Shown here piece by piece: positions 1-12,576 of a stretch of 64,000 nucleotides of DNA (within the stretch, counting starts at the first letter, position 1; each line of letters starts with the position of its first letter). Origin of the DNA: Talinum fruticosum (lineage: Eukaryota; Streptophyta; Magnoliopsida; Caryophyllales; Talinaceae); assembly GCA_021018815.1 (NCBI GenBank), contig JAITYX010000007.1, forward strand, positions 10,044,001 through 10,108,000, in the 5' to 3' direction. Under the pieces are notes generated by a model. It had not been told where the DNA came from and did no database searches. It saw nothing but the letters and a program-made list of their open reading frames with translations. The position numbers were made by a program, and so were the translations under genes.

Positions 1-140
1 CGCAATGTAGGGTGCAGAGAGCGGAATGCATAATGCGAGTGCGGGAGCGAGAATGCGGAATGCGGAATGTAGAGTGCAGAGAGCAAAATGCCGAATGCCA
101 CGAGTGCTTGAGAGAAGAATGTAGCAGAGAGCATAATGCT
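1..140. repeat. Short degenerate tandem repeat (GAATGC-type)
   Basis: The first bases hold many irregular copies of words such as GAATGCGGAATG, GAGTGC and AGAGAGC at intervals of about 7-12 bases, fading out near position 140. This looks like a decayed short-unit tandem repeat cut by the window edge. No coding sense is visible. Confidence 0.55.
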
Positions 141-544
141 CTAGATATTAGAACCTGGCAAGACTAACTTGTTGTAGATATTCTGAACCGAATTACTCAA
201 AACAAAGACATGAAATAAGGTGACCTATTTTAATGAAAGCCCAAATGACCCAACCAAAAGTAAGCCAACTTCAAATTCCCCAACCAATGTGGACTGCATT
301 TTTGACAAACTTAGTTTAGAAATCGACAGTCGACTTGAATTTGTGCTAAACCCGAATTGAGTCAACCCAACATTTCATTGAGGCATTAACTCTAACCAAC
401 TTGATCTTGAACTGAATTAGACAACTAAGCTTCCAGTCTAGGCTTCTAAAAGGATATACACTTTCCATGATCTTGTGTATCTTATATGGTTAGTTTAACT
501 AGCTAACTTATAGCTAACTTATAGCACAACACAACCCATATGAA
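141..544. other. Intergenic stretch, nothing recognised
   Basis: AT-rich sequence without an open frame or motif that I can assign. It lies between the short repeat at the window start and the 55-bp repeat block. Confidence 0.4.
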
Positions 545-838
545 ACACAACCCATATGAAAACAACAACCAATATGACAACATACTCAACGGACACACGC
601 CGGAGAATAATACAACACAACCTATATGAAAACAACATACTCAACGACCACATGCCGGAGAATAACACAACACAACCCATATAAAAACACCATACTCAAC
701 GGCCACATGCCGGAGAATAACACAACACAATCAATATGATAACAACATACTCAACAACCACACGCCGGAGAATAACACAACACAACCAATATAACAACAT
801 TCAACATACTTAACGACCACACGCCGAAGAATAACGCA
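545..838. repeat. 55-bp tandem repeat, about five copies
   Basis: The word CCGGAGAATAA (last copy CCGAAGAATAA) recurs at 600, 655, 710, 765 and 824, giving periods of 55, 55, 55 and 59 bp. Each unit carries ACACAACC-ATATGA, AACAACATACTCAACG and CCACACGCCGGAG-type words. The reverse complement of the core (CTCCGGCGTGTGG-CGTTGAGT) is also found twice in the leader of the gypsy element at 57533-57584, so the array may come from a retrotransposon leader rather than from the CACTA element beside it. Confidence 0.8.
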
Positions 839-944
839 ATCAATAATGACAATTCATGTATTTTTAAATTGAGTCTTAAAAAAAAATAACAAACGTACCT
901 TGACTTGTGAAAGAGAAAGGTCTTTTTACATAACATCTTGGATT

Positions 945-1905
945 TCATCCTAAAAAATGGAACTCAACCATATCAATACTTTGTACTTTCCAAAGAAAGT
1001 CGAACGACTCTAATAGACTATACTTACATATTTCCGAGCTATATGCTGGAGTTGCAAAATCCTCACCCTTTTTGTGAGTTTCACGAAACATTTGAAGAAA
1101 AGATGACTCATTTCCAGTCCTTGCACCCTTTTGTAATGCCAAAGAGGTAATTAAATCACATACAAAGTTACAAAAAAATCATATTGCACAATGTATATTT
1201 ACCAAGTCCCAAGCAACTTGTCAATAAGGTTTACTTTCTGTTGTATGAAGCCTATCTTTCTTATAGTATGCTCTATTTGAAGAGTAGTTTCGAGCATTTA
1301 CTTTCTAAATGTTGAGAATTTCAACAAAGTAACATGATAATTATTTGTAAAAAAATGGATGAACAAAAAAATTATATAATAAAATAGAAAATTATGTTAT
1401 TTAAACTTTATGGGCATCCTTCGAATATATCTCTTTCACAAGCAACTTCCACTCATATTTATTTAGTCCACGAGGCACATGATCCAAATCTTGTCGTAAA
1501 CTCCTTCTTGATTTTGTAATATTGTATCTCTTCAAACAAGACCTCCAATTTTTCCATAAATCATACATATAACTCGGAACATGTTTGCGATACACTTCCA
1601 TATCATCATTGGAGAAAACATTCTAAAATAAAACAAAGATGGCATCGAGTATTAGATACTTTATCCAAATATATAAAACTTTTTGGAAAAATTACTCCTA
1701 TTACTGCCCGCCATAAGTGTTCCAAGTGTCTATTCTCAATATCTTTTCATTTATGCACTCGTACGGGGCACATATTTGTATCTCGAATTATAATTTCCAA
1801 GTGTCTCACCCAGGCACCATAATCGTCCCCAGCAGCGGGATTATTGTAGAACTCTATTGGAAGCTTCTCTCCAAGTTTAATTTCACAATCTCTTGGCATT
1901 TGTTT
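945..1905 (-). pseudogene. CACTA second gene (Transposase_24-like) remnant
   Basis: Reading right to left, the segment near 1905-1720 encodes a stretch containing NNPAAGDDYGAWVRHL and then RDTNMCPVRVHKWKDIEN. The segment at 1601-1401 encodes YDLWKNWRSCLKRYN and later HVPRGLNKYEWKLLVKEIY. The segment at 1142-945 holds GARTGNESSFLQMFRETH. Together these match the usual organisation of the plant Transposase_24 protein carried by CACTA elements. The pieces are separated by stops and possible introns, so a start codon cannot be fixed. It follows the TNP2 gene on the same strand, as expected. Identification rests on recalled family patterns, not on a search. Confidence 0.6.
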
Positions 1906-4227
1906 CTACCTCGTGTTTTTACACTCTTAGTGCTTGACTTTCTTTTCTTAAGTGCACATTCTATAAACAAACTCAAATGTTATATTAAAACAACAATAAT
2001 AACAAAACAATTTCAATATAACGTAAAAAGAATAGGCTAACCTCTATTCATTTCTTTCTCCACATGAGGTGAGTTTGTCTCATTACTATCCCCTAATAGA
2101 GGTGCCTCAATTGTAGAACTATCAAGTTTCCTTGATATACAAGTAGAACCACGAGCATGTTGTGGAATGTGCAAATATTCATTTTCCGAGGATGATATAG
2201 CATCGGCTTCGAGGTTGATGGAGCATCATTCTCAATATAATCCCCATTACTCTCAAAACCATCCGCATGTACCGGTGAGGTAGAAGGGAAACCAGGATCA
2301 CTAGAACCAGCACAAGTAAGGACTTGTGCGGAGTTTCCAATTGGATTGAAGGGATCTCTATCACCGAGATCTAGTTCTAATTGAAGAGTTCATTAAAGCA
2401 TCGGTAGTAGTTAATTTTCCAGGATCAATATCCGGTAAATATGTGGTAAATATGTATGATGGAAAACTCGTAAAATCACCTTTTGAGACATCAACCCTCC
2501 CAAGAGAAGATGTATACTGACTTTTGGTGGTTTATTTCATTCAATTTCTTTCCATGACCTCAAGCAAGTATACTAGGTGGTAAATATGTGTGTCGCTCAA
2601 TCCTCGACATGGAAGACTTACTACCCAATCCATTAAATATTGTCTTCTTGCAATATCACAAAAGCAAATAAGAAATATTCATTTACCATAACAAACATGT
2701 TACTATAAGATTAAACAAACTATGCATCATAATGACACCTGCCTCTTAAATTTTAAATCATTTTTTAAAGGCTTCTACACGTCCGAGTGCTTGCTCGTGA
2801 TAGCTTCGGTGGATGGTGTCATGGGAAAGGAAAGCTGAACCATCTGAAGAAAGGAAAACTAAGTTGAAGGAAGTAAAAGAACACAATCAGGCCATTGAAA
2901 GAACATTTAGGAAAATAACACAATCAGGCTATTGAAAGAAGACAATCGAGCCGTTGAACACAATATTATTCCAATAATTATGCGAGTATAAATGAATGTG
3001 TTTAGTGTGAAAAGAGCCTTATAGAAACCATAAATAGTGAAAATAAGAAATGTTTATTTAGCAAATGTCGAAGAACACCAATAATATACTTATGAATCAA
3101 AGTACGGTTATATGTCTCTTTTTCGCCTCTTTCTACATCTTTGTTCGTCTGTCCTGCACTTGTTTCACTTTGATTTGCTTCGCTCTAGTAAGTACCACTA
3201 TGTGGACCATCTAATGATGACATATCATAGGAGTAATGTGGCTGCGACTTCAGAACTACATGCCATCCTTTGTTCACATAATCGATTGCATACAAAGCTT
3301 GACTTGCTCGACTAGCCAAGATAAATGACTCATTAGTTTGCAATTTCCGTTTGCAATTAATACTAACAAAGCCATATTCATCGGTTTTAATCCCTCGACC
3401 TTGTCCCATACACATCGAACCATTTACAACGAAATATTACCATTCATTTTCCCCAATATACTGTAGTTCAAGCACATTGGTCAAAATCCCATAGTAATCT
3501 ATGTTTTCATCTCCTTGACACATATTTCCGATAACAACTACACCCTTATTTTAAGTTGTCAAACTCTTCTACCACTCTTCCGTATGGAATCTGTATCCAT
3601 TGACAATATAACCACTAAAAGAAGTGACATATTATGTCGGACCACGTGCCAATGAAAGCAGATAATCCATTTTCTTAGTCTTCTCTAGCTCGGATAATCG
3701 TGCTACCTAAGAACATTATTCACAATAAATTAATTATGTATGTCTTTATTTATACATATAAGAAAATTCTATTAAGATAATATTGTATACTTACTTCACA
3801 TTTGAGCCATTCCTTAAAAATTTCACCATTCCTCCTTAAAAAGTGTAGCACCACCAAATGGCAAGATGTTAGAGTATCTTCTAAATGAAAAAAAAAAGTT
3901 ACTTAAGTCAATAAATTAATCTAGTATACCAAGATTTAAAAATAAGGAAAATAATTTAAAAGTAAGGTTTAGTCCGGAAAAGGTTGGACCTCCTTACAAT
4001 TTTTTAAAATATAGATATGATCTTCATCTAGCTCATGCATGTCAACATTAGTACGAACTCTTTGCAACCGTAGGCCACGACTAGGATGACTAAAGATAGA
4101 TAAGCCTCCATCATGTTCAACTTCATTTTCATAATTTCAATGAAGACGATTAAGCTTAGTAACCATGGATGGTAGATACCTTGACAAAAGGGTCATGCAC
4201 TCAATTGTAATATGGCCCTCTGCAATT

Positions 4228-7212
4228 TGAAGACTCGAGACATCTGCTTAACACATTTATGAGTTGTATCGAAGGAATCGGGTATAAGAATCTCTTAAGT
4301 ATAGAGTTTTGATTCCAAGGCATTCTCAACTTTATTAGAAACTTTTCGAGTGATATAGTATATTTTCTAAGTTATATAGCATTTACTTCACGTATCCTTG
4401 CTTGTCTCTGTGTGACTCGGAAAACAGATATACATATCTTACTCGGTTCCGAGTCCCTCATCACTTAGATATATCGCATGCTTGGATTGACTAGCATTTC
4501 GTTTTAATCGCACTCGAGATCCGACTTCATGTTTTAAGTTCTATTTTGTTGGAGTCAATGATTCTAGTCCGAATCGTGCTTAGTCTATATCAAGTTATTT
4601 CACTCCGATATTTCTTATGTAACTTGATTCTTCGTTTAGACTAACTTTGATGGAATTTTGAGCCTCATGGATATTAGACTCGGAAAATTCCACTCACTTT
4701 CCGACTCGAGATAATTAGTTGCTTAATTATCTTAATTATTTTATTATTTGTGTCTAATCGTGAACCAAAGTATTTTATACTTTGAGAACCAAAACTTGAT
4801 TTACTTTTGTAGGTTATTCAAACGAGGATACACTTTTTGAAATACAAAAGTAACTTGAAGCTCAAAACGTCAAATCACCAGCAGACATGGCTTTTCCTCT
4901 TCTCTATCCCGGTCTCGGAAGATTGTGTCGGGCTGTCTGTTTCCAAATCTGGAAAGCTGAAACGCCAAGCTTAACGGTGGTTTCCACCTTATCCTTCAAG
5001 ACACTCGCCGGTGGTTTTGGGACTTCAAGAGAGTTAAACTGTTGCCCAATGTTCATATCACAATGGATACTTTCGAGTGACTCGAAAGCTCTCATTCAAC
5101 GGTCACAAAGGACTCTCGGTCAGCAGAAGGAGATAACGACTACTCTACTTGGTTATCTATAAATAGAAGCCAACTTTCAAGACTTGAAGATTGCCGAACC
5201 TATTGTTAATACACGTACTTGAGCAAAGTCATTGTATTCATTCTCAATCTTCTACTTAAAACTTGTTGAGAGAAATATTATACCGCAAGTGCACGGTGTA
5301 GTCGTAGCTAGCCGGCAAGCACGGGTCGTGTCCACAGAGAGTTGTGTTTCAAATATTAAAGCTAAGTTAAACTTTCTATCCAGGCAAAAACTCGGTTCGA
5401 CGAGTGATTTGGTTTTGGATCAACTAATAACAAAATAACTAACAAAAACCGATGAATAAAAAGCCTTAGATTGGGATTAATCACACTAATATGCCTGAAA
5501 CCAGAATCGAATACCGTTTGAGATTTGCCTATGCTAGTAGTTTAGAAGAGGGAGACACCAATTAAGCCTATCTTCGCCTACTTTCGAAGGTCAAAGACTA
5601 ATCTTGCACAATCTAATCACCTATTTTCATGGGATTAAAAAGAGCAAAATCACAATGAATGCATCTCACAACCCCGATTAAAACCCTAATTATTTTCATA
5701 TCAAAGTTCTAATCGTTCACAACGTCATTCTAGGTAAGTTCTCATCTTTCGATGTTCACAAAACCCTAATAAAAGCAAAAGAGTCCTCTTTCGAGGTAAT
5801 CAATGAAAAAGTGATGAACGAAGTGAATTCTAACCTAACAAGCATAGAACAACTCAATTGGCATTCAATTCATGATTATCAAGGCATAATAGGGATCAAT
5901 CCCAACCTAAGTAGAGAAATTAGCCCCTAAATATGATACTAAATAATTGACAAGATTTAATGAATATAAACATGAAGACTATAGAAAAATTGCAAAAAGA
6001 AAACATAAAGAGAGAGAATTAAGAATTACCGAATAGAAATCCGAATACTTGAATTCAAATTAATCTCCAAAACTTGAAAATATTAAACTTCAATCTAAAG
6101 AGATTTGACGGCTGGAAACTAGCCTAGAAACCCTAAAATTTGATGGAGAAAAGAACTGCCAAAAAAACTAGACAAAAATCGCTTATAAAGCCGCCGAATT
6201 AGCGCCGCACGGCCGTGCGAGAATTTTCGCATGTCCGTGCATATCTTGCATGGTAGGCCGTGCGAAATGCCTGAACTCTCTGCCTCTTTTGCACGGGCCG
6301 TGCAACTTTGGCACGTGGTACCGTGCACGACTTCAACTTCGTAACTTCTCGCACGGCCGTGTGAAATGCGCACGAGGGGCCGTGCAAGGTCTTTTGATGT
6401 GCTTTAGGCTTCTTCCTTGCCTCCTCTTGGGCCCGAACTCTCCCCTTCGTCGCTTTTCATCAAATTTGTCTCGAATCTCTCGAATTTAAGCCCAAAAACC
6501 TGAAATAAAGAGATTTACAAGCTTAGGTAACGATAAAGAGAAAAAGGGCAAAATCTAACCCAAAACTAAATAAATATCATTGAAATCATCATGAAATTGG
6601 GTTAAATAATGCCTTAAAAACCGGCAAAAATGAGGTTTAACACAACTCCCACCTCGTAATTCATTATTTTTTGAGTTGTAAGGTCTTGTACTTAGTTACA
6701 AACATTTTCTTACTTTCCGAGTAAGGTCCCTTAACTAAGTCTGTAAAGGTTAACTCAGCTTAGTTGTCCCTAACTTGTAAGGGTTATCTCGGCTAGGAAG
6801 TACTAGTTCGGATAAGGGAATTTCGAGTCTAGGAAAACTTGTAAAGAGTTGTTTAAGGGAGCAACTTGGGTTCGAGTTAGTCTACTGTATTTTGTGGACT
6901 CAAAATAGTGGATTTGACTTTGTGCTTGGACTAGCACGGTCCAGTGGTTTTCCGCCCCAGGAGAGTTTCCACGTAATTCTCGTGTCTTTACTTTCCGAGT
7001 TCATTCTAGACTCGGACAGGTCTTAAAGCATCAGCTTAATGCGCTTCACTACTCTTTACTTGCATTTCGAGTTCATACTTTTCGACTCGCTTTTCGACTC
7101 GGAATCTATTTCGCCTCTACTCCGGAAAAAGAGTTTGATTTTTATAAAAATCCTCCATCACCCTATTCACCCCGCCTCTAGGGTGACTCGGACTCTCCCG
7201 AGCAAACCTTCA
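4228..7212 (+). mobile_element. Solo LTR of TGAAG...CTTCA family, inside the TNP2 gene
   Basis: It begins TGAAGACTCGAGAC and ends AAACCTTCA, and is flanked by a perfect 5-bp target duplication CAATT at 4223-4227 and 7213-7217. Removing it rejoins the transposase reading. A TATA-like word (TCTATAAATAG) near 5157 gives the plus orientation. Two relatives occur at 17910-19485 and 51520-52956, and the latter has a polypurine tract, which confirms the orientation. Without the nested LTR (5264-6642) the length is about 1.6 kb. The polypurine context and long LTR suggest a Ty1/copia (SIRE-like) source. This is inferred, because no coding part remains here. Confidence 0.85.
5264..6642 (-). mobile_element. 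Nested solo LTR, same family as 29428-30844
   Basis: On the minus strand it starts TGTTAAACCTC at 6642 and ends CTCTCAACA at 5264. Its body matches the solo LTR at 29428-30844 almost throughout, including the words TTTAAGGCATTATTTAACC and TGATGATTTCAATGATATTT. Flanks are AAACT (5259-5263) and CAACT (6643-6647), a target duplication with one change. The outer LTR reads on when it is removed. It holds a cluster of GCACGGCCGTGC-like palindromes at about 6205-6390. Confidence 0.85.
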
Positions 7213-9599
7213 CAATTGATGCCTCCGGTCTAAATCTATTATGAATATAGGACTTCAATTCAAACATATCTTGTTCGATCGAGTACATCCATCTAAATGT
7301 GACTGGACCCATAATTTTAGCTTCATGAACTAGGTGGATTGGAAAATTTATCATAACATCAAAAAATACCGGAGGAAAAACCTTTTCTAGCTTACATAAA
7401 GTAATAGGGAGTTGAGCCTCAAGTTGGTCCAATTCATCCATCTTCGGTTCTTTAGCACCTAATACAGAAAAGAACATTGATAGCTCAATTAGTGCCTCTT
7501 TTATGGGTGTTGTAAGAAGACCACGCGAGTGCTAGTAGCAAAAGATATTTCAGTATAACATGGCAGTCATGACTCTTGAGACCGAGAGATTTTTTCCTCC
7601 TTCATGTTCACACAATAAGATATGTTCAAAGAAAATCCATTGGGAACTTGTAATTCTTTCAAGAATTGGCAAAACATGCGTTTTTAGAAAGATGGAAAGT
7701 GTATGGAGCAGGAGGCATATTTAGCTTATCCCCATCTTTCAACAAGTGTAAGGAGGGTCTTAAGCTCATTTTCTCTAAATCAAGACATGTTTTGACGAGT
7801 ATCCGTGGTCTTTCCTTTGATGTTCATAATTTTTTCCAAGAATTTTGCCGCATATATTTTTCTCAATATGGATTACTCCAAATTGTGGCGTAACGAAGGT
7901 CCTTCTAATATGGGAGCTGAAAGAATATACTTTTCTTATTCTAATTATCCCCCTTATTCTTATGAGATAGTTTGAGTTTCATATGAGGAGCCTTATTCAA
8001 TACGAAGTTCTCAAGATCTTTCACTTTATCAAGAATTTCATCAATTAAACTAGGCTCTGGAGCTACACCATATTCAATTGCTCCATCAAACAAATCTTTC
8101 TATTTTCAGAATTTATAGTTGATAGGTAAATAGCGTTGATGACCCATATAGCATTGTTTACCATCTGTGAGACAACCTCGTGGAACGAGTGTCCTTCATG
8201 CAACATGGACATGCTAATTTCTCTTCGTACTCCATCCAAGCAACATCCCATATGCTAGAAAATCATTGATTTTCCACAAGAAAGCTTTGTGGAATCTAAA
8301 ATGACAATTGGTAGACACATCATATGTCTCCACACCGAGTTCCCATAACCCCTTTAACTCCTCAATTAGAGGTTACAAATATATATCAATTGTATTCCCT
8401 AGACTATCAGGACTAGGAATAAGCATTGAAAGAATCTTATTAGATTGTTTCATGCATAACTTAGGAGGCACGTTATATGGAATAAGAATTAAAAGCCAAA
8501 TACTATACGAAGTTTTAAAATTTGCAAAGGGTTGAAAACCATCACTCGCAAGGCCTAATCGACATTACGTGGCTCGAAGCGAACCCTTGATGCAATTTAT
8601 CAAATGATTTCCATGCAAGAGAATCAACAGGATGCCTCATTATGAAATCTTTCTTTCTTTTATCACGATGCCATCTCATCAAGGAAGCGGTCTTAGACGA
8701 CATATATAACTTTTGTAACCTTAGTTTCAATGGAAAGTAGTGCAATGTCTTTTGAGGTATTCTTTTACCATTTGAGCCATGTTTATCCTCCCCATTATGT
8801 TTATTAGTCTTCCACCTAGATACACCATACACCACACACCTTATAACGATCTAACATCTCATCCTCCTTCCAATATAACATACAATCATTCACACATGCA
8901 TCAATTTTCTCATAAGAAAGCCCAAGATCTTTAATCATCTTTTTTGCCTCATAGTAGGAGTCCGATAAATTTTCTCCATGAGGCAGCAACTCATCTTTCA
9001 AGAATTGTAATAACATGGTAAATGACTCATTACTCCATCACCCAAGAGTCTTAATGTGGAGGAGTTTTACTAAGGTAGACATTTTTGAGGACTTACAATC
9101 ATCGTAAATACGATTGATTGAATCTTTCAAGAGCCTATAAAATGTCCTAGCCTAGTTATTTGGCTCCTCTTCTCTATTGTCATGACCAACGGAATCTTCG
9201 ACATTGAAGTCATGATAAAAATCCCCCAAAATTTGGTGCATTTCATCATATTCATCTATATCTTCATCATCAATTTCAGTGTTAGGCTCACTAAATGTAT
9301 TGCCATTATGATACCAAAATGTATACCTTTTAACCATTCCATAAGCTAAAGATGTCCTTGAACTAGCTCACGATTCCCAAACTCTATGTTTAGGCATTTC
9401 ACACATGGGAAACGAATGAATTCTGTCCCTAATTTAGTAAAGGCATAATCCAAGAAGATTTCAACTCCTTCTTCATAATCTTTACTAAGGTGATCCTCGA
9501 TGTTCATCCAATCCTTATTAGGTGTCATTATATCAAAATTGTAATTGATTTGACAAAAAGACAATCTATCATTTTGAAAAGGGAAGGAAATCCATGTTA

Positions 9600-10912
9600 A
9601 CCATTCTATTTATCCAATCCTAGTCTGAATGAAAAAGGAAGAAGAAAGCAAAGACTCATGGAAAATAGGTGAAAGGAACTTTATGTTGCCGTGCCCTGGA
9701 ATTGGTACAACTTTTATCAATATCCATGTTGCTCGGAATACTCAACCTGGCGATTACGTCGAGTAAAAGTTATGTTTTTAGCATTGGTCTATATATGTCA
9801 TATGATATCCTATTTTATACATGCGAGAACATCACATCTTATTTGACCTTTCCCTTAAAGTATTTCTATTCATTATTTCTTTCTTTCGCATTGGTTATGT
9901 TTTTAGCATTGGTTGTTTCGAGTATAGTTTTGCTGCTACAAAGATTAGACTGTTGAATCTAGTTTTCAAATTTGAGATGTTTTGTGCATTAAATGATCTA
10001 AGAACTGAACTTATAGAAATTAGGTTCTTCTCACATGCATTGCTAGGGATAAATCCTACAAATTTGAAGTGACAATAGAATAGTATGACACAGAATTTTG
10101 AAAATAATAGGCAAGAACAACATTGAAAAAAAGATAAAATATTAGGTGACAAATGCGATTAAGGAAAAATCACAAACAATGATAATTACAAATGAACCCA
10201 CTATCTGAGAGAGTATAATAAACCATCACAACAACTCAAAAGATGGATCAACAAAAGAGATATTACAACTCACACAAACTCTCCTCTTACCACAAATGAA
10301 CTCGCTCATAAAAAAATCCAAATAGCTAAGAGAAACTCACAAATTGCTCTCATTAGTGCCCAATACACAAATGCCCTCACCAAATGACTGGCTTCCATTA
10401 ATACTACTCTTTCTCCTGGATTCCCTTAATATCAAATGCGGCCTTGTGGAATCGGGGCTCAACAACATCCAAAGTTTATCCTCAAAATGATCACCCCACA
10501 AAAGCATAGTCCTAAATATCCACAACTAAAAGCAAAAAGAAAAACACAACCCTAAATATCCACAAACTAAAAACAAAGAAGAAAAAAAAAAAAGAAAGAA
10601 AGAAAGAAAATATAAGAAAAAGAGAAAGAGAGGGAACGAGTATACCAGGTTAGGTGCTTGGGTGCACCTAAACTAATGCCTCCTAAGTACTAGGAAGGCT
10701 TGAGGAGCATCAAGCACTCCAACTCGGACGCTGTCAAAGCTCTAAGGAGCTTATCAAATACCTGAACACAAAACTCGGATGAATGTGAGTAAGAGAACAC
10801 AAAAACAAATAAATCGGTAATATTCGGTGATCTTTTAAATTTATCGAAGCCTTAGAAAAATCAAAAGAATGATCAAAGAAGGTAATCCACATGATTTTTC
10901 TAGGCATGTAAC
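9600..10912. other. Stretch beside the CACTA gene, nothing firm
   Basis: The word TTTTTAGCATTGGT occurs twice (near 9776 and 9899), and a GAAA microsatellite lies near 10581-10610. Open frames here are short, Phe/Leu-rich or on opposite strands, and resemble no family that I know. It could be the 5' untranslated and subterminal part of the CACTA element, but no terminal inverted repeat was found. Confidence 0.4.
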
Positions 10913-12569
10913 TGATAAGTGCCATTTTTGCATTAGATTTCAAAGGAGGTTGCTTGTCATTTTTGGGGATTTATATTCATATTTATGTACTTTAGACCCC
11001 ATTTATGCTTTTTACTTGGCTTTTGCATTTTTGGTCTGTTTCTCCAACTTCCTAGTGATTTGGACCTGATTTTTAGTCACATTTTCGGTCCTAAGCTATT
11101 TTGAGTCTATGTTTCTAACTTCCTTATTGAAAGAGCTTTCCGATACATATTATAAGCTCAATTATGTTGAGGAACAGAAAAGATTTTAGTTGGAAAGTAA
11201 GAAGGGTGCGTAACAAACACTTCTTTACTCTTTGAATCATGTTTTTCCCACACTTATGAAGCAAGCATAATGATGAAAGAATTAAAAACTAGACTCCATG
11301 AGCTTTCGGGAAAATCAAGAATCGCATCATTTGGACATCGGATGAAAAAGTTATGGTCGAATCAATTTGACGTATGCCTTTCGAGCAACCAACACGGGGC
11401 AGCCCGTTTCGGAGGAAACGGTCGTGTTGGAGGTATGAGACTTTGCATCGAGAACGGGCAGGCCGTTTCGGTGGACACGACCCGTTTTCAGCGTTCCATC
11501 CAGTTTTTGATATGCCGGCAGCCAACACGGGCAGCCCGTGTCGGAGGACACGGCTCTGTGTTGGAGGTAAATTATGTCAAGACGATTCAATTTTGACGGT
11601 TTCGGCTCTTGATTGTTTCTTAATGGCTTATTTAAGATGATTTTTGGCCATTCCTGCATCCATCCAGTCCAGAATTCAGAGTTCATTCCTCCATATTCAT
11701 CCATCTCCATTATTCATCCATACCTTTCATTCACATCAAACCAAAAACTTTGAAGATCGAAGAAGAAGATTAAAGCGAGTTGCGGGATTCCATTTGAAAT
11801 CGAGAGATTCAAGTGGAGCACTTCAAGCGTATCATCTACTTGTTCATTTCTTACTGTTTGAGGTTTGATTTCAATGTATTGGATTTTAGTTAAGATTTCA
11901 ATAAACATGTGTGAGTAGTTTAGTTTTTCTAGGGATTTGTAATCCGAAACAATGAAGTTTGCTTAGTTTTCCATGATTTGTGTTTGAATTATGATTTTGA
12001 TCAATAGAAGGTTGTGTTCATCATGGTCATAAGTGTTTTGAAGGCCTAGAATACTTGTGTTTAGAGATTAATCTATCATGTACTGAAAAGTGAAATAGAA
12101 TAATCCTACAACCAACCTTTCTATCTAATTTATAAAATTTGAGAAAAGAATAGTAAATTAGAGGGATCACTTTGATAATTTGAAATCTTTAACTTTGATT
12201 AACTTAAAAGGCATACGAAAGTTGTTTGATAGGTTAGTTAGAGCAATTCTATTAAGCATCCAAAGAGCGGTAGAATTTTATGATTATCGATCCTTGACTT
12301 ATTTGAATGAATGATTGCGCAAATTATGTTTAAATAGTCAAACTCATTGTTAGGAAAGCAAATTCCTAGATGTTTTTACCCATTGATTTAAGTCTAGATT
12401 AATTTCTTTGATTTTAATATTTAGAACTAGTTTAGAGAAACAAACTCCAAAAACCCGATTAGCTTAGCAATTGAGTAGAGGGCTAGTTTAGTGTGTTGCT
12501 AGATCGAATCCTTGTGGAATCGACCTTGACTAGTCACAATTTAAATATCGTGCGCTTGCGGCCTGTCGA
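10913..12569 (+). mobile_element. Solo LTR (TGATAAGTGCC family)
   Basis: It starts TGATAAGTGCCATTTTTGC, a typical start of plant Athila/Tat-type LTRs, and ends near GCGGCCTGTCGA, a degenerate complement of the start. The 4-bp word TAAC flanks both ends (10909-10912 and 12570-12573). It contains three CACGGG-AGCCCGT palindromic words between 11390 and 11560, and no protein-coding region. The right end sits directly against the truncated gag of a minus-strand element. Confidence 0.6.
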
Positions 12570-12576
12570 TAACCTC

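Larger units (their letters stand above)
945..9564 (-). mobile_element. Degenerate CACTA (En/Spm) transposon, coding remnant
   Basis: On the minus strand this stretch carries, in order, the transposase-associated domain, the TNP2 core, DUF4218-like and DUF4216-like parts, and then a Transposase_24-like second gene. That is the usual gene order of plant CACTA elements. It is interrupted by a solo LTR at 4228-7212 and by many stops. I could not find CACTA-type terminal inverted repeats at either side, so the coordinates mark recognisable coding sequence and not the element ends. It is clearly immobile now. Confidence 0.75.
3185..9564 (-). pseudogene. TNP2-type CACTA transposase, broken and interrupted
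   Basis: Minus-strand fragments follow the TNP2 protein in order. The transposase-associated domain is at 9564-9346 (DWMNIEDHLSKDYEEGVEIF, FPCVKCLN). The core is at 9016-8816 (YEAKKMIKDLGLSYEKIDAC, DCMLYWKEDE) and 8835-8542 (PQKTLHYFPLKLRLQKLYMS, DSLAWKSFD). Further core pieces run to about 7900. The DUF4218-like part is at 7477-7218 (ITLCKLEKVFPPVFFDVM, RWMYSIEQ) and resumes at 4227 beyond the inserted solo LTR. The DUF4216-like part is at about 3610-3185 (YGFVSINCKRKLQTNESFIL). In an intact element this enzyme binds the terminal repeats and cuts the DNA. Frameshifts, stops and the insertion rule out activity here. Confidence 0.75.

Noticed and set aside
545..838. CRISPR-like regular repeat
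   Set aside because: Repeats are contiguous 55-bp units without unique spacers, in a plant genome. It is a tandem array.
10581..10943. Possible right end of the CACTA element near 10350-10640 (ATTAGTGCC, GAAA run)
   Set aside because: No matching inverted end could be found on the left and no 3-bp duplication could be paired.
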